Assembly (NCBI GenBank): GCA_031841125.1
Contig: JAJSSI010000042.1
Location: forward strand, 1-64,000
From: Acanthococcus lagerstroemiae
Lineage: Eukaryota > Arthropoda > Insecta > Hemiptera > Eriococcidae
DNA: 64,000 nucleotides
Reading direction: 5' to 3'
The position numbers and the translations under genes are program-made. Under the pieces are notes generated by a model that saw only the letters and a list, made by a program, of their open reading frames with translations, was not told the origin of the DNA and ran no database searches. Each line of letters begins with the position of its first letter. The stretch's first letter is position 1. Shown one piece after another: positions 12,675-25,790 of this stretch.

Positions 12675-13265
12675 ATTTATAAAAATGAACCGCCAAAGGC
12701 TGATGTAAATAGTGACGCCATAATAGAAGATATTCTGAATGAAATGACTAAAGTTCAGCCGGTTGACAAGGAACATAGAAATTTTGCAAAGGAGTTGTTA
12801 ATGGAAGAACAGGAAACCCTCGTAAATACTACCCCATCTACTCCGTATTTTGTGAAAGAGACCATTGAATCCGGCGTCAGTATAAATATAGATGACCAGC
12901 CTGTTTTCATTGATGAAAAGGAGTTGTCTGACATTACGAGTATATTGATAGTATGGTTTTAAATTATCAGGAAACACCATTGTAGATTACGACTCTCTCT
13001 TAGCTCATTTACCTGTGTAAAATATAATACTGAACCCTTAGAAGAAAAAGAGAGTCAGGACATTAATTTTGCGATGAATGACTTCTTTAAGCAAATCGTA
13101 GAAAATAGAATAAATAATGTAAATAATAGATCTAACGCGGATTCCGATACGGAATCATTTGTTACGGCTGTCGGCGAATTTCCAGAAGAGGTGGACGTGT
13201 TTTACGATGCCCTCCCAGGTATACCTGACCCGTGTGCCCGTGTGTCACTTCACCGGAAGTTTTAA
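12675..13265 (+). pseudogene. Broken coding stretch of unknown family, at least one frameshift
   Basis: Two acidic, lysine-rich frames follow one another. The first runs in frame from about 12675 (NEIYKNEPPKADVNSDAII) through the ATG at 12744 to a stop at 12960. The second is open from about 12960 and contains the ATG at 13074; it ends with a stop at 13263. The amino-acid composition is protein-like and unlike the surrounding DNA, with many acidic residues, NDFF and TESFVTAVGEFPEEVDVFYD. In the gap, a third frame also reads plausibly (VDYDSLLAHLPV), which suggests frameshifts in one original protein of at least 190 residues. I recognise no domain. It could be a retroelement gag or a host pseudogene. 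Confidence 0.4.
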
Positions 13266-13644
13266 ATAAAAAGACCGTAGCCCAACTAAAAAAAAATACC
13301 GACTTTTTGGCCGTCGCTTCGCTCGTTCCTCGCACTAGTTCGGGTTATTCGGCCGAAATGTTTAAGGCCATTGACGTTTAAAAAAATGCAACTCTGGACA
13401 AGGAATAGTATTATAAAAAAATACATAGAAAACTACCCAGCTATCAAAATTAGAGTTCGTATAAATTAAATTGAAACCGAAAAGTGTAAGGCCGAAACGT
13501 TTGTCTGATACAACAGAACTACGCGGCTATCAAAATTAGAGTTCGCATCAATTAAATTTAAAAAAAATAATAATACCTCCCTTTTCTTCGAAAAGTCGGT
13601 AAAACATTGAGTACGTAAAATTCGCCTCGCGCTTCTTATTCTGA

Positions 13645-13935
13645 CCCTAAATTGAGGAAACTCATGAATGACTCGACCGATTGTAATCAAACTCTTACCT
13701 GCACAACTCTGAGTACTTCTAATCTCTATAATCTACCAAAATTTGGAATCAGTTGATTCAATAGTTCCTGAGATTTTCGTGCCACAAATATTGTCCTTAA
13801 ATTGAGGAAAACTCATATGAACGGCTCGACCGATTGTCATCAAACTTTCCACTGCACAATTTCGAGTAGTTCTCCATAATATATCAAAATTTGAATCAAA
13901 TAGTTTTTGAGATTTTCGTGCCACAAAAATAGTGT
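13645..13935. repeat. Two-copy 150 bp tandem duplication
   Basis: Copy 1 starts at 13645 (CCCTAAATTGAGGAAACTC) and copy 2 at 13795 (CCTTAAATTGAGGAAAACTC). Both contain CGACCGATTG, GCACAA, GAGTA-TTCT and end in GAGATTTTCGTGCCACAAA. Divergence is moderate. Short upstream direct repeats (CTATCAAAATTAGAGTTCG at about 13441 and 13523) suggest more copies of a dispersed element nearby. Confidence 0.8.
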
Positions 13936-13975
13936 GTGTACATACATACATACATAATATATATATAGAGCTTTT
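13930..13975. repeat. Microsatellite (GT, CATA and TA runs)
   Basis: GTGTGTGTACATACATACATACATA is followed by ATATATATATA, directly abutting the 150 bp duplication. Confidence 0.85.
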
Positions 13976-14459
13976 CTGACCTAGGCGAGATCCGGATAAA
14001 AAGTGGACAACCCGAGATCCGCCTTAAAATATTTGTATTTCAGAGTATATTTCATGTCAAAATACTTCGAAATATAAGTTGAATCGTTACACCCGCAGAG
14101 GGGTAAGAAAATTGGGGGAAAAAATTCGATGATTAATTCTGTACAACGTGAGATCCAGTGTAAAAATGGGTAAGGTGAGATCACATACATATATGTATAT
14201 GCTAGAGATTTAAGACCAAGTTGAGATCCTGCTGCGTTGCCAATAATGCAGGGTGAATAATCATGCTCGAATGTACTGTATTGTATTAATCGTCCTGCCT
14301 GACTGAGTTCTGGGTCGGAAGATGCGAGCGTTTTTTGTCGCCTGAATTCCGGTCAGTGATCTTTTCAAAACTCAAGTACCTACTTCTTAATTTATCATTC
14401 GCAGTTAGAGGGACGCAGATTTTTTCTGTTTAAAATCTAGTTAGAACGTGACGGAAATT

Positions 14460-15460
14460 CTAACTTAATCTGAACCCTGATCAGATGCTTATATTAATTC
14501 AGGAGCTAAAATTACTAACGTGCCACATAATGTAAATCGAAGTGTCAAAAAATGGTGAAAAACGCCCACTCCCGAATCTACCGAAGTCAAATGCCATTAC
14601 AGAAAACCGAGTACAAACGCAAAAAATTCGGAGAACCCTGAATCAGTATAAGGGATAAGTTAAACTTACGCGAAAAATTTGAAGAAATCTTAGAAAAAAA
14701 TCAAACAGGAACGAGAGGTGTTTTTGCAGAAATTAAAAACTCATGAATTTGAAATAAACCAAATTATAACTGAGGGACCAAAAAAGTCAACCTAAATATT
14801 CCAAACATTAACCTCGTTCATGTCTCATATGATCAATTCCGATTCGGACGATAGTAAGTTTGTTGGAAAAATTTATTAGAACAGAGAAGGACTCCTAAGC
14901 GACCTCAGAACAAAACCACTCCAACTCTGAATTATGAAATCATGAAAGCAGCTAAGGGCTATTAGGTGACCCAAACAGGAACCACCTCAAGTCCGCAAGT
15001 CTGACTCAAATTATAATAGGAGAAAATTTAACCCAAATAAGAACCTCTCCGGACCAGATCCGAGGAGCAGCTCTAATATTATATTATCTGACAGCTCAGA
15101 ATATTCAAATAATGTAAGCGCCGAAAAAAATTTCCTACACATACATCTTCAATAGAACAAAATAAAGAAAAATTGGTATACATAAAATCCAATTCTTGGA
15201 AAACTTATTCTCAGAAACATTTAATGAAGAATTTAAGCTACTTAATGCATTCATTGATTACTGCGACGAAGGAGACAGCCTAAGAAAACACTTAATAAAA
15301 TACTTCGCTAAATTAGAAAATTTTGCCCAGGATTTAAAAGGAAGAATGGACGAAAATTCAATTCCTTCAAGCTTCAGAAATTCATGAAAACATATTAACT
15401 TTCCTGAATTAGGAGAATTTGGGCGTTTTATTGAAAGAAAGCTGAACAAATTATTTCATC
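14460..15460 (+). pseudogene. A-rich decayed coding relic, possibly retroelement gag
   Basis: The plus strand is A-rich and gives protein-like stretches in changing frames. Examples are REKFEEILEKNQTGTRGVF near 14676 and the 63-codon frame at 15196-15387, which reads FNEEFKLLNAFIDYCDEGDS and continues with charged helical sequence. Several stops and frame changes interrupt it. Charged, helical, basic-tailed sequence of this kind is common in retrotransposon gag, but no CCHC knuckle is visible, so the assignment is only a suggestion. Confidence 0.3.
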
Positions 15461-16599
15461 TCTTGAAATAGAAGAAATTGTTCATTCGGAGGATAGAAGA
15501 AGAGAAAAGTCTGGTTTCTCCCCTCCGTGAGAAGAACCTGTTATTCCTGTCCTTAAGCAAGAATAAGAAAATCACCGTTTCTCTTCCATCAGTGAAGTGA
15601 ATTTCACTCATTTTCTTGAAGAAAGTGGAACTTGCCTCTCTGTCCTTGAGAGTACCTATCACTGCTTTAATTTCGCAAATTTAATGGACTTCGTTCTTCT
15701 CTTCTAGGAAATGAATCCATTCCTTTTCTTTGGGAAAATGAGGAAAATTGAATTTTCAAGTTCCTCAGTGAGAAAATTGCATTTTTTTGTCTTTGAGAAA
15801 AAGAAAACTGCAGCCTTTTTTATGAAAGGAAAGAAAATATAACTATTCCTTTCTTTTCTTGAATAACAATAATTAGTTTATCTCGGAATAAAAATTAAGA
15901 AAAGGAAAAAACATCCTTTATTCTTTATTACTAATGATAGAAAACAATTTTTAACGCGAAAAAATCTGCTTGTTTAGAAGATGGAAGATGCGATGTTCTT
16001 ATCAATATTTTATTTGACATTAGGTACGAAAATAGACAATTTTGAGAGCCTCGTACCATTTAATTTGCAATGGGAATGAGAAGTCCCGGCCCTTTTTTTA
16101 GGGAGTAGAAATTTATTCGCCCCAGTATTAGACCACTGCTCTTATTTCAAATTCAATTACGAACACGCCAAAATTCAGATATCCTTCAGCGTAACTACTA
16201 CTGTAATTTACAGGATGGTCTTGGACAAATTCAATTTGAAAAGGAAAGAACTGAAAAATCGAAAGAAAAATCAGAGGAGAATTATGATAAAATGCACTAA
16301 CAACCTAAACTTACATAATAGAGGATAAAATTGTAATCTAGGTAAAATAAAATAACCCAGAAAGGAAAAATGAAAAAATGAGTAGCAAAATCATCTCTCC
16401 CTTTTGTCGAATATAAAGAGGGTAGTTAATTTCTCTCTTTGAGTAAAGAAAGAAAAAAAAAAAAGGAAAAAAAAAACTAAAATAAGATTTATGTGAAAAA
16501 TTTGTCCTTTGACTCGATAATCAAATAAAATTATCCACGACAAAAATCCCCCCCCCCCCAAAAAAAAAAAAAGTGGAAGAAACCAATGAGTAAAAAAAT

Positions 16600-17660
16600 T
16601 CTGCGCTCTCGCTTCAACTGTTTAACCTTGACCTTTATTAAGTGCTTAATTTCAAATGTTTTCATTTTTGTATTCGTTAATTTTTAATTATTTTCTTATG
16701 AACTTTTGAACCTACGTATGTACACTTGTTTTTGTTGGAACAACCAGAAAAATTTTTAGTATTGCCCATTAATGTCACTAAAAAGAGCAGATAAAAATAT
16801 TCAGAATAAAAAATATTGTTCTATCAGGATTTAATTTTTCGGTAAAATTATCTGCAACGGCATTTAATTTTTAAACCTGGAAGCATTTGAATTTTGTCCA
16901 TTTCCCCTCAGAATCTCTACGATTGCGACTTACGATTAGTTTAATTTATTATGAAGAAAAATTGAAGATTAAAAAAGAAAAAAATTGAACTTATTAAAAG
17001 TCTCACAAATTTGGTTTCAAGTCAAAGGTACACATAACAAAATTTTAAATATGGCATCCGAAATATTGGTGAAGAAAAAAGGAATTGTGCCCTGTCGCCT
17101 CAGCTGTATGCGTTTTCCCTTGACTTGGATCAAGTACATATCTATCATTTCAATTTTTGTACTTTCGTTTTCCTTAATGATTTTTAACCATTTTTTTAAT
17201 CCATAAATTTTGAAAATACATATTATTATGTACGTAGGTACTGTTGTTTTTTGCAACTACCCAAAAAATTACTGGTACTTCCCAATACGGCCGTACTGCC
17301 CATTCAGGCCATTAAAAAAACAAATGAAAATATTCAGAATAAATTTTCATATTCCAAATTAGATTACTAACATACCAAAATTCAAGTACCCTTAAGCACG
17401 ACTACTACGAGTATAATTTATAGGTTAGACTTAGACAAATTCAAGTCACAAAGGAAAGAACTGAGGTATCGAAAGAAAAATCAAAGCGGATTATGATACA
17501 ATGCACTAAACACCAAAACTCACAAAATAGGGGATAAAGTTCTAATCGAAAATGAAGTAAATCAAAAAGGATTATGGGGAAAAAATCTCGCCGAAATATT
17601 TTTTTTTTTCTAAATAAAAATTAGGTGCTTAAATTTTCTTCTTTTTTCGGGGGGGGGGGG
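16600..17660 (+). repeat. Plus-oriented arm of the large inverted repeat
   Basis: Its sequence from CTGCAACGGCATTTAATTTTT (about 16.85 kb) to ACTCACAAAATAGGGGATAA (about 17.54 kb) reappears as the reverse complement at 21.27-22.02 kb and again at 25.08-25.79 kb. The leading part (16.60-16.83 kb) reappears reversed at 20.77-21.00 and 24.57-24.80 kb and directly at 50.36-50.60 kb. It carries homopolymer runs at its edges (C-run at about 16.55 kb, G-run at about 17.65 kb). Confidence 0.8.
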
Positions 17661-18419
17661 GCTGAATGAAATGAAATAAAATATCTATCTCTACTTCGCC
17701 AATAAAGAAGGTGATTGTGAAAGTTCCTTCATTTCGTAATAACACTGGAAAACTGTTTTTTGATGTTGAAGAAATTGGTCATGTTTATTTGATTTTTCTG
17801 AGTTACCTATGTTGATTTTATTTATTAGAAGACTGTTAAGCATTTTCAAAATCAGTAACCAAGAGATGCTTGAGTCAAGTTTGCCTGCTTGAAAGGGTCA
17901 AGTTAGGATTTTGCGGCCCAAATCGAAATTGATGGATTAAAAATTTGACACTCTTTTCGAACTCAAGGATGCTAGACATTCATAAATTTGTACCTATTTG
18001 ACCCAGTGTTCAATTTTTTTTAGCAAAATTCAAATAGCCTCTTATAATAACGGGAAAATTGAATTTCGGGGCCCAAATCGGGATCCGATGGAAAACCTGA
18101 CGCTGTGTATGAATTCATGAGCCAAAAACTCAAATTTCCATAGGTACTTTGTCAAATTTTTGAAGCCAAGTTAGTGTTATCTGATTTGGGTCTATAATTT
18201 TGATGTTTGGGTTCAAAACAGAGGAAGACAAAAGGGCTAATGCAATCAGTATTCGAATTCCGGGACTTACTAGATGCTTTTCCCCGTTTACAATTCTATG
18301 TTCAAGCTTTCCTTCTTGAAGAGAACATTTTTAGAAGAACAGACATTGTTGTTCAGCAACCTTTTTTCATCTCGTATTCATTTCAAGTTCCGAATTTTCG
18401 CTATTCTTAACGTTCTTCA

Positions 18420-20500
18420 GAATTATTATTGACTTTTTGACAAGTTCATTTAATAATATCAAAATTTTCCGTCAACCATGTCGCAAATTGGTATGAGACA
18501 CTCATGATATCGAATTGTGTTCAATTTTCAACTCCATTTTTCATATCGATTTTTTAATACTTTTTTAACAACTCTAACTTTTTTTAAATTTTCATATTCA
18601 AGTAGTGAAATCTTCTGATATTCAATTAATTTGATATTTCATATATCTACCCCATTTTTCAAAATTTGAGTATTTTTACATCAAAATTATTGTTTTCTTT
18701 GATCACTCGGACTACAATTTTCCCAGAACTGCCTTAATTTGTGTATACGAGTTGTTTAAAGTCTCATAATATCAAATTGAGTTGTTTTCAATTTTGCCAG
18801 CATTTTCAAATTTGCCATCGTTTCTTTTTCAATTTCCTTATCCTAACCCATAAATTATTTTTGTAGTTTCCCACAAATCTTACTTAACGTCTGTATACGA
18901 GATAATATTGAATTTGGTTCGCTTTACCACTTTGTAAAATTATTCGAATTTCGCGATTTTTTCTTCATAATTTTTGTTAGAACTCATTCATTACTTTCCC
19001 TGAGTGACTGAAATTTTTGACGAATCGAGGCAAATTTTCCTTACCCATTTGATTGAAGATTTATATCAAATCAGGTCTATTTTCATGAATTTTTCGAATC
19101 TCAAAATTCTTCAAAATTTTTATTATCATTTATCTAGAATGCGACCAGATTTTCCCAGAAATTTTTCTCAATTTTCGTACCCGAATTGTTTAAAAATTGA
19201 CAATATCGAAATAACTTATGTTCAATGTCTTCAAATTTTCAAATTTTCAAATTTTCGCCATTTCCCCCCTTATTTTTATCCTGACTTTCTGATTATTTTT
19301 TCTGACAGGAACACAATTATTTTCCATGAATCGTACATTCTAAATACCAGTTATGTGAAAACTCACGACCTAATTTTCTATTCTATTAAATTATTCGAAC
19401 TTCAATATTTTTTATTTTATTTGATCAAAATTCTTGTCATAACTCATCACTCATCTTTCATAGAATGACTGAAGAAATTTTTCACGAATCAAGCTGAAGT
19501 TCCCTATATGATATTGAAATTAAATTAGTGATACCAAATTAATTAAAATTATCAAATTTGTAGAATTTTTTTTGAAATTTGAATATTTTTCCTCCTTTAA
19601 AATCGTTACCACCACTTCAATTATTTTTCCAAAATGTGAATACAGTTTTCCTTATATCGTGCTTAATGTACTTGAACACTTTGTTTCAATATTCACAGTT
19701 TTAAATAAGGTCCATTTCTCCATTTCGTCAAATTATTTCAATTTTTTGATACGTTCTTCAAAATTCTTGCGTTGCACACTCTAATTATCTCCTCAGAACG
19801 ACTGCAATGTTTACAAATCTGGCTGAATTCTCATATTCGAGTTGGCGTAAAACCTATGACATTTTAAACATTATTCATCAAAATTCTTTTCATATCTCAC
19901 TCATCGTTTTACAGAATGACTGAAATCTTTCATGAATCAGACTATATGTTCCTCAACTAAATGAAATTTAATTACCTAGTGATGCCAAATTAATTTAAAT
20001 TTTCAAATACAGAAATTTTTTCGAAACTCTAAGATGACTACTTTTTTTTTCATGAATCGGCAAACTGAATTCTCGTATTTTAGTGAGGCGAAAATGTTTG
20101 TTATCTATCAGAGTAGGTCGATTTTCAACTTCCTCAAACTTTTCGTGTTTTAAGATTTTTCTTATTTTGTTGTCAGAAGTATTTAATCATGCTTCGACAG
20201 CGTTACTACATTTATTGATGAATCCGATTCAATTTTCGTGTGCGAGTGAATTCAATATCTGAATTTGTTGAATTTCTCACATTTTTCATTTCTATTTTTC
20301 TTCACATTTTATATTTACCCTTTAATTATTATCATTATTATTTTTTAGGTGAACACAATTTTTCACGATCCGCTCACAGATTTCGTACACAAATTTTTTT
20401 AGTGAGATACTTGGTATTAAATCAGAATTAACTTTCCATTTTGTCGAATTATTTGACTTTCTAGATGTTTCCCCTTGAAAATTCTTATTCAAAATTTATG
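18420..20500. repeat. Very decayed ~150 bp tandem array
   Basis: The same word order returns every 135-180 bases: ACTCATT..., then AATGACTGCAATTTTCACGAATC, then GCTGAATTTTCCTATACGAG, then ATATCAAATTGAGTT, then TTTTCAAATTTTC. Examples of the ACGAG-equivalent position are at about 18746, 18896, 19044, 19178, 19345 and 19505. About 13 units can be followed. Related arrays are at 47.5-49.1 and 50.7-52.1 kb. The 154-codon frame at 19004-19468 is a T-rich read-through of this repeat. Confidence 0.65.
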
Positions 20501-20559
20501 TTTCGAGCACACTTCTCAACATTTTCCGCTGTGTCACTAGTATCCTGTTTAATTCATTT

Positions 20560-22060
20560 TTGGTAAGTGACCACCTATTTCGTGAGTTTTGGGTTTCTGG
20601 TCCATTTTATCATAATCCTATTTTGATTTTTCCATTTTCTCCATTACGACTTGAATTATTTGTTCAAGTGTCCGATCTATAAATATTATAGTAGTAGTCA
20701 TGCTTAAAATTATCTGAATTTTAGTGTGTTCGTATTTAATGTTGAATATGATATTTTATTCTGAATATTGTTACCTGCTTTTTTTGATGGCCTTCATGGG
20801 CAATACCAAAAAATTTTCGGGAAGTTCCAAATACCAGCAGTACATACCTATATTTTCAAAAATTTGTTTCTTACAAAAATTGTTCAGAAAATATTAACGA
20901 AGACGTGAGTAAATTTTTTATTTCATTTTAAAAGCAAGAAAATTCGAAATTAGGCACTTAATTTAAGTCAAGGTTGAACTTGAACAGTTGAGGCGATAGC
21001 GCTCAATATTTTTTTCTCCGTTGGTTTCTTTCACGTTTTTTTGAGCGGATGGAATTTTTTCTGTCTTGGATAACTCTTTTTGAAAATTCTCGAGAAGAAG
21101 TCAAATTTTTTGCATCGAAAAACAATTTTTTTCTTTGTTGACAAAGAAGAGGCGGCGTTTATTTTATTTAGATATCATCAGTTTTTATTCAAACAGAAAT
21201 CCTAAGTCCCTTTTATTCCAAAAAAGGGAATGATTTTGCCGATAGTTTTTTCATTCTTCCTTTTCGGATTTTTATTTTGAATTACAACTTTATCTCCTAT
21301 TTCGTGAGTTTTGGGTTTCTGGTTCATTTTATCGTAATCCTTTTTTGATTTTCCTTTTTATTTTTAGTATCTTTCTTTTGCGACTTGAATTTGTCCAAGT
21401 CCGATCTATAAATTACAGTATAGTAGTCATTCCTAAGGGTATGTGAATTTTAGTGTGTTAGTAATTTAACTTGGAATATGATAGTTTATTCTAAATACTT
21501 TCATCAGTTTTTTGTGGTTTTTTTTTCGTTTTTATTATTTTTCTTTTAAAGGCTCGAATGGGCAGTATCAGCCGTATTGGAAAGCACCAAAAATTTCTTG
21601 AGCAGTTGCAAAAAGCAACAGTACCTAAGTACATATCTTCAGAAACTTATTTATAGAAAAAGTGGTTAAAAATCTTTAAGGAAAACAAAAGTAGAAAAAT
21701 TGAAATGATAGGTATGTACTTGATCCAAGTCAAGGCTAAACTCATACAGTTCAGGCGATAGGGGCACAATTTACTTATTTTCCACCAATTTTTTGGATGC
21801 CATAACTTGAAAATTCTGTTATAGTTATGTACCATTGACTTGAAATCAATTTTTTGAAACTTTTTATGAGCTCAATTTTTTCCCTCTTTTAATCTTCAAG
21901 TTTTCTTCACAATAAATTAAACTAATCGTAAGTCACAATCATATGGATTCTTCGGGGGAAATGGGCAAAATTCAATTCCTTCAAGGTTTAAAAATTAAAT
22001 GCCGTTGCAGAAAATTTTACCGAAAAATTAAATCCTGCCTTATCTTCTACTAAAAGAATC
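20560..22060 (-). repeat. Minus-oriented arm of the large inverted repeat
   Basis: This is the reverse complement of units in 15.9-17.6 kb, arranged as two successive unit copies (20.56-21.00 and 21.27-22.02 kb). A third, separate minus copy lies at 24.36-25.79 kb. The GATCCAAGTCAAGG and ATGATAGGTATGTACTTGAT words on this arm correspond to CTTGACTTGGATCAAGTAC in the plus arm. Confidence 0.8.
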
Positions 22061-22279
22061 CATTTCTTTTCTTAGGGAAAATTAGGAAAATTGGGTTTTC
22101 ACGTTCCTCAGTAAAAAAATTGCATTATTCTGTCTTTGAGAAAAAGGAAACTGCAGCCTTACATTAAAGAAACAAAGAAAAGACTAATTTTTTTCTTTTC
22201 TTGGATAAAATACCTACTTCATTTTTTTTGAATGAAAAAAAAAACAAAAAAAAAACATTAATTCTTTGTTGATTATAAG

Positions 22280-22757
22280 CAGAGCCCGGATTTCGGCAAT
22301 AAAAAAAAATATTTTCGGCATCAAAAACGAAGAATTCGGCAATATTCGGCCAAAAAAAATTTTAACAAAAAATCGATTGCAAAATAATTCGTTAGTACAT
22401 TAAGTACGTCGTAAATCGCTTAATTTTTACAAAAATTTTTTATTTTACAAGACCACTAAGTTTTTTTCGACTGTTTTTGTTGTCATACTGTGTCGCTTAT
22501 CGCTTAGAATATATTTCAAATCGGAGAACGAGCGTGAAATCATGATTTTATGAACAGAAATAAGGTGGTATTTCTAAAGTTTGATTCAAAAACACGATTC
22601 GGCAAAATTCCGGCATTTTCGTTACTTTCGGCAAATTTCGGCAAAATAAAATTTCTCTCCACGCCTCCTCTCACTATGAATCGTACTTCCTATTTGATTG
22701 AAATCATCCCGCCCATCCAGGAAAAAAAGTGACAAATGCCGGCCAATCCGGGCTCTG
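22280..22757. mobile_element. hAT-type MITE with perfect TIRs and 8 bp TSD
   Basis: The element starts CAGAGCCCGGATT (22280-22292) and ends AATCCGGGCTCTG (22745-22757), a perfect 13 bp terminal inverted repeat. It is flanked by ATTATAAG at 22272-22279 and again at 22758-22765, a perfect 8 bp target-site duplication. CAG-type ends plus 8 bp TSDs are hallmarks of the hAT superfamily. Both subterminal regions carry repeats of TTCGGCA, the kind of motif bound by hAT transposases. At 478 bp it has no transposase; the 60-codon frame at 22550 is incidental. The intact TSD indicates a young insertion into an old repeat block. Confidence 0.93.
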
Positions 22758-24359
22758 ATTATAAGAATGAAAACACTTTTTTCACGTGAAAAGATTTGCA
22801 TATTTAGAAGATGGAAGAGGCAATTTTATCAATATTTCATTTGACATTGGGTACGAAAATAGCGAATTTGAAGAGTCCGATACCATTTAATTTGGAAAGT
22901 TAATGAGACGTTCCAGCCCTTTTTCTAGGGAGTTAAAATTTATTCGCCCCATTCCAAATTCGATTACAAACACGCCAAAATTGAGATACCCTTAAGCTTG
23001 ACTACTACTGTAATTTACATGACGAACTTTTTAAGTCAGAAAGAAAGAATAAAGTGAATTTCACTACTTTCCGTAGGAAAAAAAGACTGGGTTCTTTTCC
23101 TGAAAGAGAGGGAGGAAGTCCATTAAATTCGCGAAATAAAGCGTCAATAGGTAGTCTCAACGAAAGAAAAGTAAGTTTCACTTTCTTCAAGGAAAATGAG
23201 GAAAATTTTGCCTTCACATTCCTCAGGGAAAAATTTGCATATTTTTTTGTCTTTAAGAAAATTAAAACTGTAACCTGCGATCGAAAAATCCTTATTCCAA
23301 TGTCTAGTTTGTCCAATTTTTTGGCATTGTCAAATTTACTTCTTCGGAGAGGAAAAGCTTGGGAATTAACGTGCCAACAGGATCAGATCGAAAATCTAAT
23401 TTAATTTTAGAATTCAGCGACGTATACTAACCCAGGGTGTCTACCAGTTCAATAGGTCCAATAAATCCAATATAAGTCCATTCGAAAGATGGTCCAAGGA
23501 GTCAAATGAAAGTCAGATCATTTTAATTTTGGTCTAATAAAAATAATTGAAAAAGAAAAAAATTCTACATGAAATGGCCCAATAAAAAGTCCAATAAAAG
23601 TCCGATATTTCCGCTTTCAAATCTGGTAGATACCCTGAAACCTCGTTATTTCGATATGTTAGGTAATTGATTTTCTGAGTTACCTATGTTAATTTTATCT
23701 ATTAGAAAATTGTTAAGAATTTTCTAAGTCAGTAACCAAAAGATGCTTGAGTCAAATTCGCCTATTTGTTAAGGGCCAAATTACGATTTTGTCGCCCAAA
23801 TCGAAACTGATTGATTAAAAATTTGCCTTTCTTTTCGAACTCAATGATGCAAAACACTCATATATTTGTACCCAGGTATGGGACACAGCGTTAAACTCTT
23901 TTAGCAAAATTCAAATGGCCTCTTATAATGGGAAAAAATTGAACTTCGAGTCCCAAATCGGGGTCCGATGAAAAATCTAATGGTGTGTATGAATCAATGA
24001 TCTAAAAACTCTAATTTTCATACCGTGAATAATTTTTGAAGCCATGTTAGTGTTATCTGATTCGGATCTATAATTAGTTATTCGAAATTTTTCACGAATA
24101 AAACTGAATTTCCCTAGATGATATTGATATTAAACTAGTGATACCAAATTAATTTAAATTTTCAAACTTGTAGAGTTTTTCGATTTTTCTTTAGTGAGAT
24201 ACCTACTTGATATTAAATCAGAATTACTTTTCCATTTTGTCAATTATTTGACTCTCAAGATGTTTCCCCTTGAAAATTCTTATTCAGAATTTATATTTTG
24301 AGCACACTTCTCTAACATTCTTTGCTATGTCACCTGTATCCTGTTTAATTGATTTTTGT

Positions 24360-25790
24360 TAAATGACCACATATTTCGTGAGTTTTGGGTTTCTGGTCCA
24401 TTTTATCATAGTCCTATTTTGATTTTTCTATTCTTTCCTTTGCGACTTGAATTATTTGTCCAAGTCTCCGACCTATAAATTATAGTAGTAGTCATGCTTA
24501 GGGTATCTGAATTTTAGTGTGTTCGTAATCTAATTTTGAATATGATATTTTATTCTGAATATTGTTATCTGCTTTTTTCGATGGCCTTAATGGGCAGTAC
24601 CGAAAATTTTTCGGGAAGTTCCAAATACCAACAGTACATACATATTTTCAAAAATTTATTTGTTAAAAATTTTTTAAGCAGTATTAATGAAAACGTGAGC
24701 AAATTTATCATTTCATTTTAAAAGAAGGATAATTTAGAATTAGGTACCTATTCAATCAAAGTCAAGGTTGAACTAAACAGTTGGGGCGATAGCGCCCAAT
24801 ATTTTCTCTCCGTTGGTTTCTTTCACTTTTTTTTTAGGCTGGGGTAAGATTTTATCTGTTATGGATAACTATTTTTTTAAATTTTCGAAAAAAAGGCAAA
24901 TTTTTTCGCATCGAAAAACAATTTTCTTTCTTTATTGACAAAGAAGAGGCGGCGTTTATTTTTATTTATTTATTATTATTTTTATTCAAAGAGAGAAACT
25001 AAGTACCTTTTATTCCAAAAATAGGAGAGATGATTTTGCCAACAGTTTTTCATATTTTCTTCTCAGATTATTTTATTTTGAATAACAACTTTGTCTCCTA
25101 TTTCGTGAGTTTTGGGGTCTTGGTGCATTTTATCATAATCCTTTTTTGATTTTCTTCTTGAATTTACAATTCTTTCGTTTGCGACTTGAATTTGTCCAAG
25201 TCCGATCTATAAATTACAGCATAGTAGTCATTCTTCATTGTATCTGAATCTTAGTGTGTTAGTAATCTAATTTCGAATATGATATTTTATTCTGAATATT
25301 TTCATATGTTTTTTTTTTTTATTTTTAATGGCCTGAATGGGCAGTGCCGCCCATACTAGGAAATACCAAAAATTTCTTGGGCAGTTGCAAAAAACAAGAG
25401 GACCTACGTACATATTTTCAATAATTTATTTATTAAAAAATTGGTGAAGATTCATTAAGGAAAACGAAAGTAAAAAAAAGAAATGAAATGATAGGTATGT
25501 ACTTGATGTAAGTCAAGGTTAAACTCATACAGCTGTGGCAATAGGGCACAATTTCCCTTTTTTTCACTAATATTTCGGATGCCATAATTGAAATTTTGTT
25601 ATACCTTTGACTGGAAACCAAATTTTTAAGATTTTGAATAAGTTCAATTTTTCCTTTTTCTAATCTTCATTTTTTTCCCTCACTAAATTAAACTAATCGT
25701 GAGTCGCAATCATGGGGATTCTTAGAGGGGAAAATGGACTAAATACAATTCCTCCAAGGTGTAGAAATTCACAAAAACATGTTATAACAG
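24360..25790 (-). repeat. Second minus-oriented copy of the block units
   Basis: This closely parallels 20.56-22.02 kb: ATTTCGTGAGTTTTGGGTTTC, TGGGCAGTACC, AAGTCAAGGTTGAACT, GAAGAGGCGGCGTTTATTT and GATAGGTATGTACTTGA occur in the same order with comparable spacing. It closes the block on its right side. Confidence 0.75.

Noticed and set aside
19004..19468. 154-codon plus-strand frame
   Set aside because: A T-rich read through the decayed ~150 bp repeat, dominated by Phe, Ile, Leu and Ser; related copies at 50.7-52.1 kb do not keep it open.
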